This document shows positions 38,914-50,817 of a stretch of DNA of 64,000 nt, in pieces (within the stretch, counting starts at the first letter, position 1; every line of letters starts with the position of its first letter). The notes under the pieces were generated by a model. The model worked only from the letters and a program-made list of their open reading frames with translations, made no database searches and was not told the origin of the DNA. The stretch lies in NCBI GenBank assembly GCA_024509875.1, contig JAMPIV010014838.1, positions 785,001-849,000 on the forward strand, read 5' to 3'. The DNA is from Oreohelix idahoensis (taxonomy: Eukaryota > Mollusca > Gastropoda > Stylommatophora > Oreohelicidae). A program made the translations under genes and the position numbers.

Positions 38914-39917
38914 ATGCCACGACTATCTGAAAACGACCGCCAACGAGCCATTGGTATGTTGGAGACCGGAATGAGCTCGCGGGCCATTGCCAGAAGGATG
39001 AATTGCCACCACAGCACTATTGTGCATCTCAATGAACGTTACGGAACCACTGCCAGTGCCCGGGATAGACTTCGGAGTGGCCAACCACGAGTTACTACCA
39101 CTGCTCAAGATCGTCATATTGTGCTGAGTCACATAAGGAATCGTTCTCTCCCGGCAAGTCAAACAGCAAGAGCAATAGTGGGTAGACGTGGGCAAGTCTC
39201 TCGAATGACAGTCATACGACGACTCAGAGATACAGGCCTTACTGCAAGACGACCTTATGTTGGGCAAAACTTGACTCACAGACATCGTCAGCAGCGCCTG
39301 CAATGGGCAGAGCAACACGTCAGATGGACTAGACTGCAGTGGAATGCTGTTCTATTCACAGACGAGAGCAGATTCAACATATCCTTTGCTGATGGACGTG
39401 TGCGGATTTGGCGACGGTGTGGAGAGCGCTTTGCAGATTGCTGTGTTCGTCAGCACAACCGATTTGGAGGTGGCAGTATTCACATTTGGGGAGGTTTCAG
39501 TTTTCACCATCGCTTTTCTCTTCACGTCTTCCGTGGAAATGTTAAGGTTGAGATGAGGTTCCGGATACATTGGTTGCTCCTGCGTTCACAAATTATCCAG
39601 ACTTGCAGCTTCTCCAGCAGGATAATGCACGTGCGCACACCGCATGCATTACGCAGCAATATCTACAGCAGCAGAACATTGTGACGATTGATTGGCCTGC
39701 CCTATCACCAGACATGTCCCCTATAGAACATCTGTGGGACGAGCTTGGACGCAGAGTCTACAGGCAAGGTTGTCCAGCTAATCTGCAACAGCTCGAAGCT
39801 GCTCTTACACGTGAATGGGACTTGATTCCCCGGAATTTCCTTCAGAGACTTGTGCGTTCCATGCGGAGCCGCTGCCAAGCTTGTTTGCAAGCACACGGTG
39901 GACATACCAGATACTGA
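38914..39917 (+). pseudogene. Tc1-like transposase (DD34E), one frameshift
   Basis: The start ATG is taken at 38914 (MPRLSENDRQRAIGMLE), because the typical N-terminal helix-turn-helix follows at once. The upstream in-frame methionine at 38692 adds residues not expected in the family. The first HTH is at residues 5-45 and a second DNA-binding part at about 55-110. The first catalytic Asp is D150 in VLFTDESRF. The frame breaks between about 39547 and 39565 and resumes in the next frame (LVAPAFTNYPDLQ) to the stop at 39917. The second Asp is in LLQQDNARAHT and the Glu in SPDMSPIEHLWDE, with 34 residues between them. The enzyme would excise and paste the element at TA sites. Apart from this one indel the gene looks whole, so the copy is young or the indel is an assembly error. 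Confidence 0.93.
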
Positions 39918-40116
39918 GGATAGTGTGAATGAATTTTTTTATTGGTTGCATTTTTGGTTTTCTTTTTTGCCTGCACAGAATGCAATGAATTTCATAACAA
40001 TCAAATGTACAAATTATGACCAGCATGGATTCATAGGAAAATGAATAAAGATTCCAAATATGTAAACTTGTAAACACTTATATTTACATTTCACACTCTG
40101 TTCCTGGATTGTACAG

Positions 40117-40141
40117 GTGGTGCGTTTTTAATGTGCTTCAG
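40117..40141 (-). repeat. Tc1 right inverted repeat
   Basis: Exact reverse complement of 38628-38652, followed by TA. An AATAAA polyadenylation-like signal lies upstream at about 40043. Confidence 0.95.
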
Positions 40142-40143
40142 TA

Positions 40144-40905
40144 TATTATCAGTTATAAGACAAATGACTGCAGTCATCTCAAAGTTGTTTACATATTAAT
40201 CGGGCACTCCCATTCCTATCTGGTCGGAGGTGTGGTACGCATTTGTAAACAACATTTCACTCTACAGATCCAGGTGTTAATTTGGGTTCAGACGAAAGTG
40301 AGTGATTACAATAATCAGCAAGGATGGTTGATGAAGTCCAGACATGACAAGAATTTAAGGAAGGAAGCGTAAATAATATATGGCATCCATGATTGAGTAC
40401 AGAAAATTATACGTTAGGTCAATAACGTCAGCAAGAAACATGAACGCGAGGAAAAGAGAAGGACAATTCTGTCACAGTATTTTAAGTAAGCTTTCGTAAT
40501 TAACGAGCCTTTACCATAGATGGCATAGGAGGCTAAACCCCGCTTTCATCATTCAATTCAGCCATCATCTTAATGTCAACGTGAGACATAAATAAAAAGG
40601 TGGAAGGAAACAAAAGTATCATGGTATTTGTCCGTCTGGGAGACACTATCTGATAGATCAGATTGTAATGCTCTCTATAGAGATTCCTACTATTTCTACA
40701 TGATTAGACCATTGTCCCGAAATACGTACGTACTTTTTTCTGGTTTTACTCCTTTCTGGTCTTTACTTTACAAGAAACCCCCCCCCCCCCCCCCCCCCAC
40801 CCCCACCCCCGTCACCGCATTTGTACCATCTTCCTACATATCAACATCTATACCCAACCTTTCCCAATTTCCCGCTACACCATAGACTCTTGGACTGTTC
40901 ACCTT
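40144..40905. other. Non-coding stretch with poly-C
   Basis: No gene seen. A C homopolymer of about 21 bases starts near 40778. Confidence 0.5.
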
Positions 40906-42490
40906 TTGCCTGGAGATCAAATTGGTCAGCATACTCCGATCCCACAACAAGAACACAGGAATATACCGCAACCTCATTCTACCCCGTGCATCATCCTTCA
41001 CGTCCTAATCTACTTAATTTATACTTTCAACAGCCCTGTTATCAATGAAATATTAGTGATCATCAATTCACAAAATATAACTCCCACAATCACAACGGAA
41101 TACCCAAATCGTCAGGGACTCAGGTTGGGACATCTGAATGTTTGTCATCTCTACAATGTGAGTAAATTGGCTGAAATTACTTCAATACTCTATAAAAACA
41201 ATGCACACTTTCATATTTTTGGACTGACAGAAACTAGACTTAATGAAGAACTGCAAATTGCAAATTATGATATTTTCCGTCGGGATCCATCAATTAGATT
41301 TGAAACTGGTGTGGCTGCCTATGTGTACACAAGCATCAAAGCTATAAGACGCGTTGATCTCGAATGTCCTGAAGTTGAATGCATGTGGCTGGAAGTCCGC
41401 CTCCCACACACTACCTCTATATTAATTGGCTTTATATACCGCAATCCGGATGCCAGAACAGAATGGCTAGATCAGTTCTCGGGCATGATGGACAAAGTCT
41501 GGATAACTTCTTTGGAACTATTAATAATGGGAGATTTCAATATTGATGCCTTGAAGCGAAACGTTATATAACGGGATAATTTGTATGCCCTGTACAACCT
41601 GAACCAGTTGATATCGCTACCAACCCGAGTCACAGACAAGTCATCAACCTGCATAGATCATCTGTATGTTACTAATACTGCTCACATCATCAAAGTCTGC
41701 GTAACCGTATGTGGTCTAAGCGATCACTACCCCATATGTTGCACATGGACCAAACAGGGAGTGCGAATTCCTAAACTCTGTCACCAGGTTATACAAGCAC
41801 GAATATTCAAGAATTTTGATAGCTCCAAGTTCCTGTCTGATCTCTTAGCGACAACTTTTGATAATGTCTATGGAGTATCTGACCCGACTGAAGCCCTAGA
41901 AATATGGCTGACAGCATTCACTTCAGTTCTTAACAAACATGCTCCTGTGCGCATAAAACGTGTCAAGTCAAAAATTATGCCTCCATGGATAACTTTGGAA
42001 TACCTAAAAACTAGGCAACAGCGAGACTATTTCAAGAAGATTGGAAACCATGCAAGCTATAGAAAATATAGAAACTTAGCGCAGTACATTTTAAGGAAGT
42101 CTAAAAGACAGCACCTCAGATCCATTATTGACGACGGCCGGAGCTTATCTAAAATCTGCAGCGCCATTAACCTTCTCACAAATGTACGCCGGCATAACCT
42201 CCGACAGTAAGCTACAAACATTAATGCTGATGAATTTTGCCAGTTCTTCTCGTCGATCGCACGAACATCAGGAATAAATCATCAGCAACAAAATTGTACT
42301 GCTCCTTCTGATTTCGTTCAATCGAGGTTAAACGAAACCTACCTTCCAGAATTACCTTTACTGTCAATCTCGGAGGTTTCTATTTTAATTAAATCATTAC
42401 CTCAGAAGAAATCGTGCGGTGAAGATGGAATATCTTCGAGGATACTTCAGCTTGCAGAGCCTGTTGTATGCGACTCACTCACTGTGACGG
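40906..42490 (+). pseudogene. CR1/L2-like non-LTR element: endonuclease and start of RT, 3'-truncated
   Basis: The apurinic-type endonuclease domain is readable from about 41110: GLRLGHLNVCHLYNVSKLAE, then FGLTETRLN (catalytic Glu), IGFIYRNPDA, LLIMGDFNIDAL (Asp/Asn pair) and a stop at 41569-41571. The next open frame, from 41581, carries CIDHLYVTN and the GLSDHYPICC motif, completing the endonuclease, then a linker. After a stop at 42208 a third piece (INADEFCQFFSSIA, then KKSCGEDGISSRILQLAEPV) is the beginning of an RT domain. Homology ends at about 42480, before the catalytic RT motifs. The endonuclease would nick the target DNA for reverse transcription. Here stops and the missing RT make the copy dead. 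The domain order and spacing fit CR1/L2-type elements. Confidence 0.8.
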
Positions 42491-44890
42491 ACAACTCAGC
42501 TGACCTGAATTATTAAGATGACAGGGTATTTCCCTCTCTATAACATCAGAACCCCTGAACATTTGTTGTAACTTTTCATCAGTCTAGAACGTTGCACCTG
42601 GGCTAATTAAGCATGCAGCATTTCCACGAGGATTTTACACGTTGGATCATTAATATGCAGACTGCTATCTTCTGTGAACTTTTGAGATCGCATGGCTTTT
42701 GATGGGAGGTTAAATCACGCCCACGACCATCTCTGAGAACGATTTATAGCAATCTTTTCCTTAACGCCGGCCCAAAGGGGACGTGGCCAGAGACTCACTC
42801 CTGTTTCTAGAGCAATTAACAGCAGTTCATTTTCCTTACCTTGCTGTCACCCCGCCTAGTGGGAGTTGCCAAAGCGTCTCGGGAGAGCGGTCCCATCAAA
42901 GCCAGGCTGGTCTTCAGAATCAACGTAGAAGCGGTATACGATCTGAGGAATCAGGGAACTCCCAGCTAACGAAGTTAGTTTCTCGCAGAGATTTCGCACC
43001 CTCAAGCGAGCAGCCTGAGACGAACGGAGTTCGGAAGCCAGGGGGGCATCGCGGTTAACACAACGGCGTAGAACCTCGATTTTTTTCTCAAGATGAAGAA
43101 AGGTGTGAAATTTTCACACGACCCCTTTAAGTTACATTCCAGTTAGTATAAATAAAGACTCTGAAAAACTGCATTTTATCATTCGTTTTGACAGATTTAA
43201 GAAGCATTACCTATAGCAGATTACTGCTAGATTCCATCTGGATCTTTCGGATATATATTATAGTAAATTCTTTTCTGTGCAGACGGTAATTTATACATTA
43301 GCTTCGAGTGATCAGTGGTCTAGTTATTTAATTTTTATTTCACTGGATTGTGGTGTAAATTTAAACTTATTAAATAAACCCATTTTCAAAGTTCTAGTGC
43401 AAACTAAATGTTACCTCTATATGTTAATTTCCTAATACAATAGACGCGTAAATTAATTTTGCAGTCGTTAAAGGAAGTTATAACTATTTTATGCAGTCTA
43501 GGTCTCTATATATATATATAGATTGTGCTCGGGGGAGCTTTTCTTGAATTTATATAATTGAAGACGAGCGTGCAGAAAATAGGCTAACTGTAAAATTTAT
43601 CGCGCGTCAGATTTTATATGATTTTATTGCATTTCATGTTTTTTCATTCTTTCATACAGAATGATCACTAAACCTGGCATCCAAGCAGTTAAATATAGAC
43701 AGAGTTCTGCCAAACACAGTCGATAACTCCAGTGACTTATGAACATTTTAAAATTAAACTTGTGGCGACTTGTTATGAGTCTTGCTATCTGAATTTTACA
43801 TGAGATTTAAGTCTGTTAAAGTTAAACTGGAGCAGAACAGTTGCCTGTCAATATTTTATTTAATGCTCTAGTTGTGAAAGAGAACACAGATTTACCTGAA
43901 CACTGTCTGCCTAGTATTCTCATCGGACTTTCCCCCCCCCCCCCCCCCCCCCACCCCTCCCATCCGAAGAACTTACCTCATGGTTTTAGTCTGTCACATT
44001 ACGCCAAAAAGAAAGTTATCACCACCAGCTGTGCGAATCTTAGGAACCACACCATCCCTCACACCTAGCAAAGTGCCTGTGCCATTCATTAGGAACTTTA
44101 TCAAATAAACAAACAGTACCGTTAGACTTCAACGTCCAGCGATTTCGGGACAGTTTGTTAACTTCAACAACCCGCTAATCTGGGGCTGTACACGGAAGAA
44201 AATACATTTACCTAAGCCAATGTTTAGTGCTGTTTTTTTGGTGTAATTCCTATGAAGGGTCAGAAGCCACGATTCGGTAAGTCTGTGAGCGTGACTGTGT
44301 GTAGGCCTTCACAAGCGTGTTTTTTTTTGAATGAAAGGAGATTTGATCTTGCTACCATTTAATTAGTTCGACCTAGCATTGATTTTGTACTGTATTCATT
44401 ACATGGGATTTCTCCTAGCGGGATTTATTAACTGTGTTTATTTCCCCCTCCCGTAAATCTGTAGAATACAGGGAAAACATTTGAGACCCCTAGTTTTTTC
44501 TCTACTCCCCTTATTACTGTAACCCTTCGTCCCAGAGTACTAAATTTACCGTCGGGTTAAATTGTCTCTCTCTGATCATCGTCCCTCCCCCCCCCCCCCT
44601 TTCTTTGGGACCGGGCTTTTATTGTTAAATGCAAGCGGGAAAGGTGTATTGGATACGTCTCCTCCAAAACCCCTCCCCACCGTGTCATTTGTAGTTTTGT
44701 AACATTTGATTTCTGCATGTAAATTGATAATTGTTTGTGAAGTAATTTTATGCTAAATAAAAGTAATAAAATTTTTAGCATTCGTGTCGGCTGGCCCACA
44801 ACCAACATAACTTACCCATATTCGTTATCGTAGTCTATATTCACGTCCGTTGTGTGTCAGAATCACCAAATCGGTGTGCACCTGAGTGAC
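42491..44890. other. Non-coding stretch, no gene seen
   Basis: AT-rich, with poly-C runs at about 43930-43952 and 44586-44600. No coding motif was recognised. Confidence 0.5.
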
Positions 44891-45096
44891 TTCTTCTTCT
44901 TCCGTCCTTAGCCAACGACCGGCAAAGCAGTCAGTGGCCATTACGCCTAGTGGCGTCTTAAGGGCAACAGCGAATAGATTTTCTTTGCCGTTGTTCCCAT
45001 CACGCCTAATGGCGTCTTTAGGGCAACGACAAATAAATCCGTTTGTTGTTGTTTCCGTAATGAAAGTGACTGGCAAACGGGTGATCAGCCCGTTGG
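44891..45096 (-). repeat. Dispersed repeat with GAA tail, inverse copy of 38022-38226
   Basis: The reverse complement matches 38022-38226 from end to end with scattered differences. The CTT repeats at its left edge are the tail. Confidence 0.8.
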
Positions 45097-45417
45097 GACC
45101 TGAGTGACTGGAGACTGGCAAACAATCGTTTGTTCAGAAGAGTGGTAGGAGTAGTGTTGAGAGACAAATATTGTCGTAATAAGAGACTGTCCTTACTCTT
45201 AACAGCACTTGTGAATCAACTATCTTTCTTTCCTAAATCCTTATTCTCACAGAGCCTTCACTATCATTCTACACTCTAACGGGACCACTATCCACCAGAA
45301 TTCTCTCAAAGAAAATTACGACAATAAATGGCTTGCACGTCCGAGATTTTGAGCTATTTTTGAGCTACATTTAATGCAAAAGCATAAAGGGTTAGTGATA
45401 ACTATACTGGCCACCAC

Positions 45418-46346
45418 TGTAGAATAACAGTGGGTACGTAAATGAAATAAGTACACAGAAGTCTGGGTCACAGTTCCATACATATAATCTCAACAGCATA
45501 GTCCTGGACATCAGCAACAATAGTACAAATACTTGCATAATTAGAATATGTAGTACAGTCATCCTTACGTACTGGTAACAACTGCATTCAGTGTAAGTGC
45601 GGCATTCACCCCTCGCACATAAATCTCTATCTCTGATCTATATTCAATGTAAGTGCGGCATTCACTCCTCGCACATAAATCTCTATATGGTCTGTATACA
45701 ATGTAAGTGCGGAATTCACCCCTCGCACATATATCTCTGTGGTCCTACTTTCAATGTAAGTGCGGCATTCACTCCTCGCACATATATCTCTATCTCTGGT
45801 CTAATCACCAGGCATCCAAGTTCCTCCAGAACTTAACAGCGCGGGAAACCCACAACGCGCTTATAAATAATAATATATAAAGGCCTTGTAAATACACCTT
45901 ACGCGGTACATCATCGCGTCACATCCAATATATTATAATGAAAATCACATACACTATTCACATACTCCAGAAACACTGACCGTCTCCCACGACGGATGGC
46001 CACAAACTCCCCTGTAACAACTCAGTATTCTTCTCTGACACGTATGCTAACTTCATTCACTTCGCACGCTTTTCTCATGTCCTGTAAACCTCAATTCACA
46101 CATGAACGCCCCTAAGTATTCTTCAACCATACTCTACGTGCTTCTAACAGTGAACTTTTAAATGTCACATTCCAAGCTTGCATACTTCAATAAAAATACA
46201 CTCTAAACAGAGTTACACAATTCTCTACCCACACACATGTATATACACGTCATGTATCTCATGACCTTAACCTACTTACTAACAAATTCCAGCCCCGTAC
46301 ACCAAAATCCTTAACACCTAACTGTAACTTCGAATATGACTTAACA
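45418..46346 (-). repeat. Left long direct repeat (putative 3' LTR of outer element)
   Basis: On the minus strand it runs TGTTAAGTCATATTCGAAG ... ATTCTACA. Bases from about 45482 to the end match 62515-63392 at about 98 percent by eye. The first ~65 bases are diverged between copies. Confidence 0.7.
45592..45800. repeat. Four tandem ~54-bp units in the left repeat
   Basis: Units start at 45592, 45648, 45702 and 45755, each TGTAAGTGCGGMATTCACYC then CTCGCACATAWATCTCT. The same array is at about 62637-62850 in the right copy, so it predates their duplication. Confidence 0.9.
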
Positions 46347-46441
46347 GTTCACACCGACCCCCGGGGAAAAAAATGATATCATTTTTTTTTAAACATTACT
46401 TCAAACCAAAGTGTAAGGTCGGTGAAATATGTTAAGTCATA
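46335..46441. repeat. Imperfect inverted repeat with palindromic centre
   Basis: The arms 46335-46359 (TATGACTTAACA...CACCGACC) and 46417-46441 are complementary at about 20 of 25 positions. The space between holds a near-perfect palindrome, AAAAAAATGATATCATTTTTTT. The left arm overlaps the end of the direct repeat. As RNA or cruciform DNA this would make a long hairpin. Confidence 0.8.
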
Positions 46442-47542
46442 CTAAACAACAAAAGAAGGATGGAACTATATTGATGAACCAAAAGGTTACCACATCAACA
46501 GTAGCACATGAAGGGTGATGTAGGCTTTGCCTTAGCAATCATACTCTACTGGCAAACCAAACACAATTCCATCCTATACAACCTTAAACTTTGTTGGATG
46601 CAAATCTAACAATGTGTGCATCAATTAATATATTAACCAAATCATACGTGGATTCACCATACAAAAATACATGGGTGAACCAAAATGTACATCAGCATTG
46701 TTCATTAAATAATATAATTACATTATAAGTTAACACTTACAACTTATCAAGCTAACACAAATGTAATTCATAAATATAAATAATCTATTCTAAATGCTGA
46801 ATTTCATCTGTGACTCATGTTTCAATTGCTCCAAAACCAGACCAACGGACTGATGTCTCACTAAGAAGAGGTATCGGTGAGCAAGCCTGCTGATGACCAC
46901 CCATCAGCTGCTGTAATGATAGACAATTCCACCAACAACACTGGTGTCTCATGGCACAGCATACTTTCCTATGGATAAACAAAATTGTGCAAGAATAAAA
47001 TCATTTGCCTTGGAAAATTTGTATCACATTATGCCACATTACATACCCTTCTATGTCCACCCCCATTCCACTAAACATTCCCAGTGGGGTGACAAAATAA
47101 TCAATTAAGGGATGATATACCCATTTCATATGTCTTCATGATCAGCGACCTTAGATACTACACCCTGTACCTCCCAATTAAGCTTTACTACTTTAGTTAA
47201 TGAAATAAGTCAATCTAAAACACCTAGTTTTACTGACTTGTACTGTACACCTGTTCACTATTTGTTGTTTATATACACTCTGTCAAATTTCCATTCTTGA
47301 AAGTTATTAAGTCTCTCTAGACAACCGTCTCTTGAAAAGTTATAGCTTTCAGCCTTGTTGTATGCACAGTAACAATTAACCTCTCATGCTGAGTCATAAC
47401 AAGTAGCAATCTCTTAGCTTTCAGCCTTGTTCTATGCACAGTAACAATTAACCTCTCATGCTGAGTCATAACAAGTACCAATCTCTTCCAACTAACATCA
47501 AAACTATTTTCAATCTAGACTCCATCATCATCATTACCACGA
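46442..47542. other. Non-coding internal part of the outer element
   Basis: AT-rich and without open frames of note. It contains the 72-bp duplication. Confidence 0.5.
47344..47487. repeat. 72-bp tandem duplication
   Basis: Units 47344-47415 and 47416-47487 (AGCTTTCAGCCTTGTTSTAT ... ACAAGTASCAATCTCTT) differ at about two bases. Confidence 0.92.
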
Positions 47543-48807
47543 TCAGAAAAGTATTTCCAAATAGCACAGTATCTTTAGTAGAGCAAACAGATCACTTATG
47601 TCCCACTTATCTGGTGGTAACTTTTTGATGGCGTTGAACATTAACAACTTCAATGGCTCTTTTCCTTTATCCATGTATCTATTTTTGAAATTGAAAGATA
47701 ATATTAACTCTAACTGGTCTGTAACTCCAACACAATTTCCTTTCAGACCATCGATCACAGTCTTCCACACTTCCTTCCTTGACGCTTCAGTCTCTTCAAG
47801 TACTGCTTTCTTGGCAACAGATGTAGCATCCTTCATCTTCGCCCTCCTATACTGCATTTGAGCATCTAAAGGTTCCTTCTCCCAATCTAATGGATCTGTA
47901 CCAAGTGCAGCCTCATGTCTCTCCTCCGTAGACTTAGCTTGATCTTTCAATGATTTGGCTTGCTGCTGTAATCTTTGTTTAGCTGCCTTAAATTGCTCTT
48001 CTAGTGTTTCAAATTTAACAAAGTAACTTTCTTCTAAAGCATTACCTTTTTCCATCCACCGAGATGACAGGACCCTGCAATGTTCCTCTTTAACTTGAGT
48101 ATTACCTTTATACTCAGCTAATATCCTGTTCCTATCCACCTTGAATTCATCATTTAATCTTTGAATACCATCTTTGTATTCCTTTTCTAATAACTGCTCA
48201 ACAGTCTTGAATCTTCCTTCTAATATTGTACACTTTTCATCGAAGGTTCCCTCTTCTTGGATCAATTTGTCTATCTTTAACTGATCCTTGTCACACCAAA
48301 AACCCATTTTTGGTAACAACACTTCTTGGGATGCATGGTATGTTTCATCATGCACTGGAATTGTTACTCCCTTTGTCGTCTCATAGGCTTTTGTAGACCG
48401 TGCATTCTTACTAACACTTATTGATCTTCCTTCCATAGAATATAAGTTAGTTTTACTCCTAACTGATTCATCACTAATGATAGTCTTTTGTGGTTCATCC
48501 ACATTCAGTTTGGATATTTTCCCAACTGAGACTGAACAGTCTTCACAACAATTATCTGTTTGTACAGTGACTTCTTTCCTCTCAGTTTGCATAACGCCAG
48601 CTACATTAGCTTTCCTCTTTAAATTCAGTTTTGGTCTCTTGCTATCATCAACTGCTGGTAATGTATTTCCAGTTGTAAACTCTCTTATTTCCTTAATCTC
48701 TATCAGATATACCTTTGCTCTACGTGGCTTGTATTTGTCATCCACTTTTACCATAGTGTTAAACAATTCGTAAGACTCACAATCTCTAATAGCCAAAATA
48801 AAGTCTC
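47543..48807 (-). CDS. Unknown ORF of the outer element, main (3') part, interrupted by insertion
   Basis: About 420 codons are open on the minus strand up to the edge of the inserted LTR element at 48807. There is no ATG at this edge. The first 19 codons, with an ATG, lie 9.3 kb away at 58107-58163, beyond the insertion and its duplicated five bases. I do not recognise the protein. An N-terminal part has a KVDDKYKPRRAKVYLIEI motif, then a Lys-rich stretch and a Cys pair (CCEDC). From about residue 190 to 330 it is strongly charged and probably coiled coil (repeats like FKAAKQRLQQQAKSLKDQ). The C-terminus (LKLLMFNAIKKLPPDKW, DLFALLKILCYL) looks folded. As the only ORF between the direct repeats, a Gag-like or accessory role is possible. 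No nucleic-acid-binding knuckle or enzyme motif is seen. Apart from the insertion, the frame has no stops. Confidence 0.65.
48803..48807. repeat. Target-site duplication GTCTC, left
   Basis: The same five bases follow the right LTR at 58107-58111. They lie in the coding part of the unknown ORF. Confidence 0.9.
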
Positions 48808-49901
48808 TGTTGGTTCGTTTCTTCTAGAGGTAAAGACCTTCATTACGCGAATGTTTTCTCAATGAAAATATTTCAGAAAATGTTCTTAAGTTGAAACGAA
48901 CTCCAACAAGTAGTGATCAACTGGTCACTGATAGGCAGCACGCAAGGCTGTGATGAATGTACAAAGATTTTATTGAACGTGACATATACGGCGTTGAACA
49001 AGACAGTCATAGTTACAGGTGCAAAAAAAGGTCATACATCACAATGTTGATCATCACTTTTCAAGGGATGAAGATTCTCTAACAATTAAGTCCTCTTATT
49101 CAAATGTCTAAGGATCCCTTCCCTTGCCATAGTATATGTATTGTAATAACGTCCGTTAACCTTCTCTCAAGGACGTATCTTATGACCAACGGATTCATAC
49201 TCAATGAGTAATATTTCTTATCAGACTTGCCATGATTCCAGGCTTCCTTCCTACAATACTTAGGCAGCATATATATATATAAATATCCAAATAAAGTCAT
49301 CCACAACAACACGACCAGGTTAGAGTTCTGTGTTGACTAACCTCTCTATATCCATGCCATGACTTTGGCATTGACTAACATACGGCATATAAAACATGAG
49401 AAGCATATAATTCAATCAACTTTGTGTACTCGTAGGTATTCTTCCGCTACGGTAATTCAAAAGGCTACCGACTCCGTCTGTCCATTCTAGAAAATAACAT
49501 ACAGTGATGGATTTCCCGCTAGATCAGAACTATGAGCGGCCTTACACTTTAATTTACTCAATAAACATTTAATGACATGGGGCGACACTTACTTGATCCT
49601 ACTACTGTTGGCTTCAACATGAACCAATAGAGATCATACAACTTAATGGCTTCTTCCAAACTTGCCAGCAAAATTCCAAGGAAATATATATCGGACATAA
49701 ACATGGTCCGTACAGCCCCGACAAAACATGACGTCACAATCCCCCAAACTAGGTTACCCGTGCGTCCAAAGCAACTCACACTGCATTGTGCACGTCAGTG
49801 CGTGAATCAATCGAACGCACAAATAATATAACTATATAAAACTGGTGCGTACATTTGGCAGGACCGAAGACTACCCCCTTAGGTAATAAATGTACGTAAC
49901 A
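48808..49901 (-). repeat. 3' LTR of the young element
   Basis: 1094 bases. On the minus strand it begins TGTTACGTACATTTATT and ends CCAACA. An AATAAA signal is present on the minus strand near 48970. Minor open frames inside are repeated in both LTRs and have no motif. Confidence 0.93.
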
Positions 49902-49922
49902 GCTCCCTTATCACCTCCCCTT
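49902..49922 (-). promoter_or_regulatory. Polypurine tract of the young element
   Basis: On the minus strand AAGGGGAGGTGATAAGGGAG (plus one base) abuts the 3' LTR, where plus-strand DNA synthesis would be primed. Its position and purine content fit. Confidence 0.75.
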
Positions 49923-50817
49923 AAAAAAAATTAATTCTATTAATTTTTTTTGAACTTAATACCCGAGAGAGGTGAGTCAAAACTACAACAAGATATATGA
50001 AATGCATAAAGTTATACTATATTAAGAAAAGAATATTAAAAGAAATCAATATAACTAAATGATAGTATGCATTAAAGCACACATCCACAATCGACCTACT
50101 TTGGAACGATGTGGTAATATTCGAAGTAAAAACAAGTTTGAAAATGAAAATGAAAAAAACCATAAAAAAAAGATGATAATAAAATTCAACTAAGTTTTCT
50201 AAAAAAAAATTGAAACATATGATTTCAAAAATGAAAATGAACAGCAACACTGATGATGATCAATGACAAGAGAATCAATAAAACAGAGAAATTGAAAATA
50301 CAATGTGCAAAAATGAAACAATGCAAAATTAAACACATTAAGAATTAACACACTTAATGTTTTTCTAACACTAGTATGGTTGACTAGTGATCTAAAAGTG
50401 AGATATCATAACTAAGACCCGTGAATGTAGGTATTACCTGACAACTAAGAAAGTTAGTTTGTGTGTGATCCATAATCAATTAAATAGATTAAGTTGAATT
50501 AATCTAATTTATATATTCCTTAATTACTAACAAATAACCAGTTAACAATATATTCTAAATAATTACAATATCACTATCAATACGTCACTGTTCCGTTACA
50601 ACTAGTTAGTAATCGACGAGATAATGTTCTCAATGTTCCATACACGATATAATATATTCTCTAACACGTTATGTAGTGTAATATGTTCCATAGGAATAAC
50701 AAATGTATATTTGTCGCTCTTAACAATGTTGCCATATTAATAAAAAGTTACTGTAGTACCAATGTTCTCGTTCTAATAAAACGTTAATATAGTATCAATA
50801 ACAATGTACAAAGTTAT
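49923..50817. other. Untranslated 3' internal part of the young element
   Basis: About 0.9 kb of very AT-rich sequence between the RNase H stop and the polypurine tract. No coding signal is visible on either strand. An envelope gene is absent. Confidence 0.7.

Larger units (their letters stand above)
38628..40141 (+). mobile_element. Tc1-type DNA transposon, complete, perfect 25-bp inverted repeats
   Basis: The inverted repeats at 38628-38652 and 40117-40141 (CTGAAGCACATTAAAAACGC and five more bases) are identical, and both ends are flanked by TA. The length is 1514 bp. It contains one transposase gene with a single frameshift. Confidence 0.95.

Noticed and set aside
42783..43058. 91-codon open frame
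   Set aside because: No recognisable domain and no supporting signals.
49558..49831. Open frames repeated in both LTRs of the young element (also 57763-58036)
   Set aside because: Both strands are open over AT-rich LTR sequence with no motif. Duplication is due to the LTRs, not to coding selection.
50017..50250. Phe/Ile-rich open frame that could pass for a membrane protein (envelope)
   Set aside because: It is AT-rich untranslated sequence read through. It has no signal peptide, glycosylation or cleavage pattern, and is too short.
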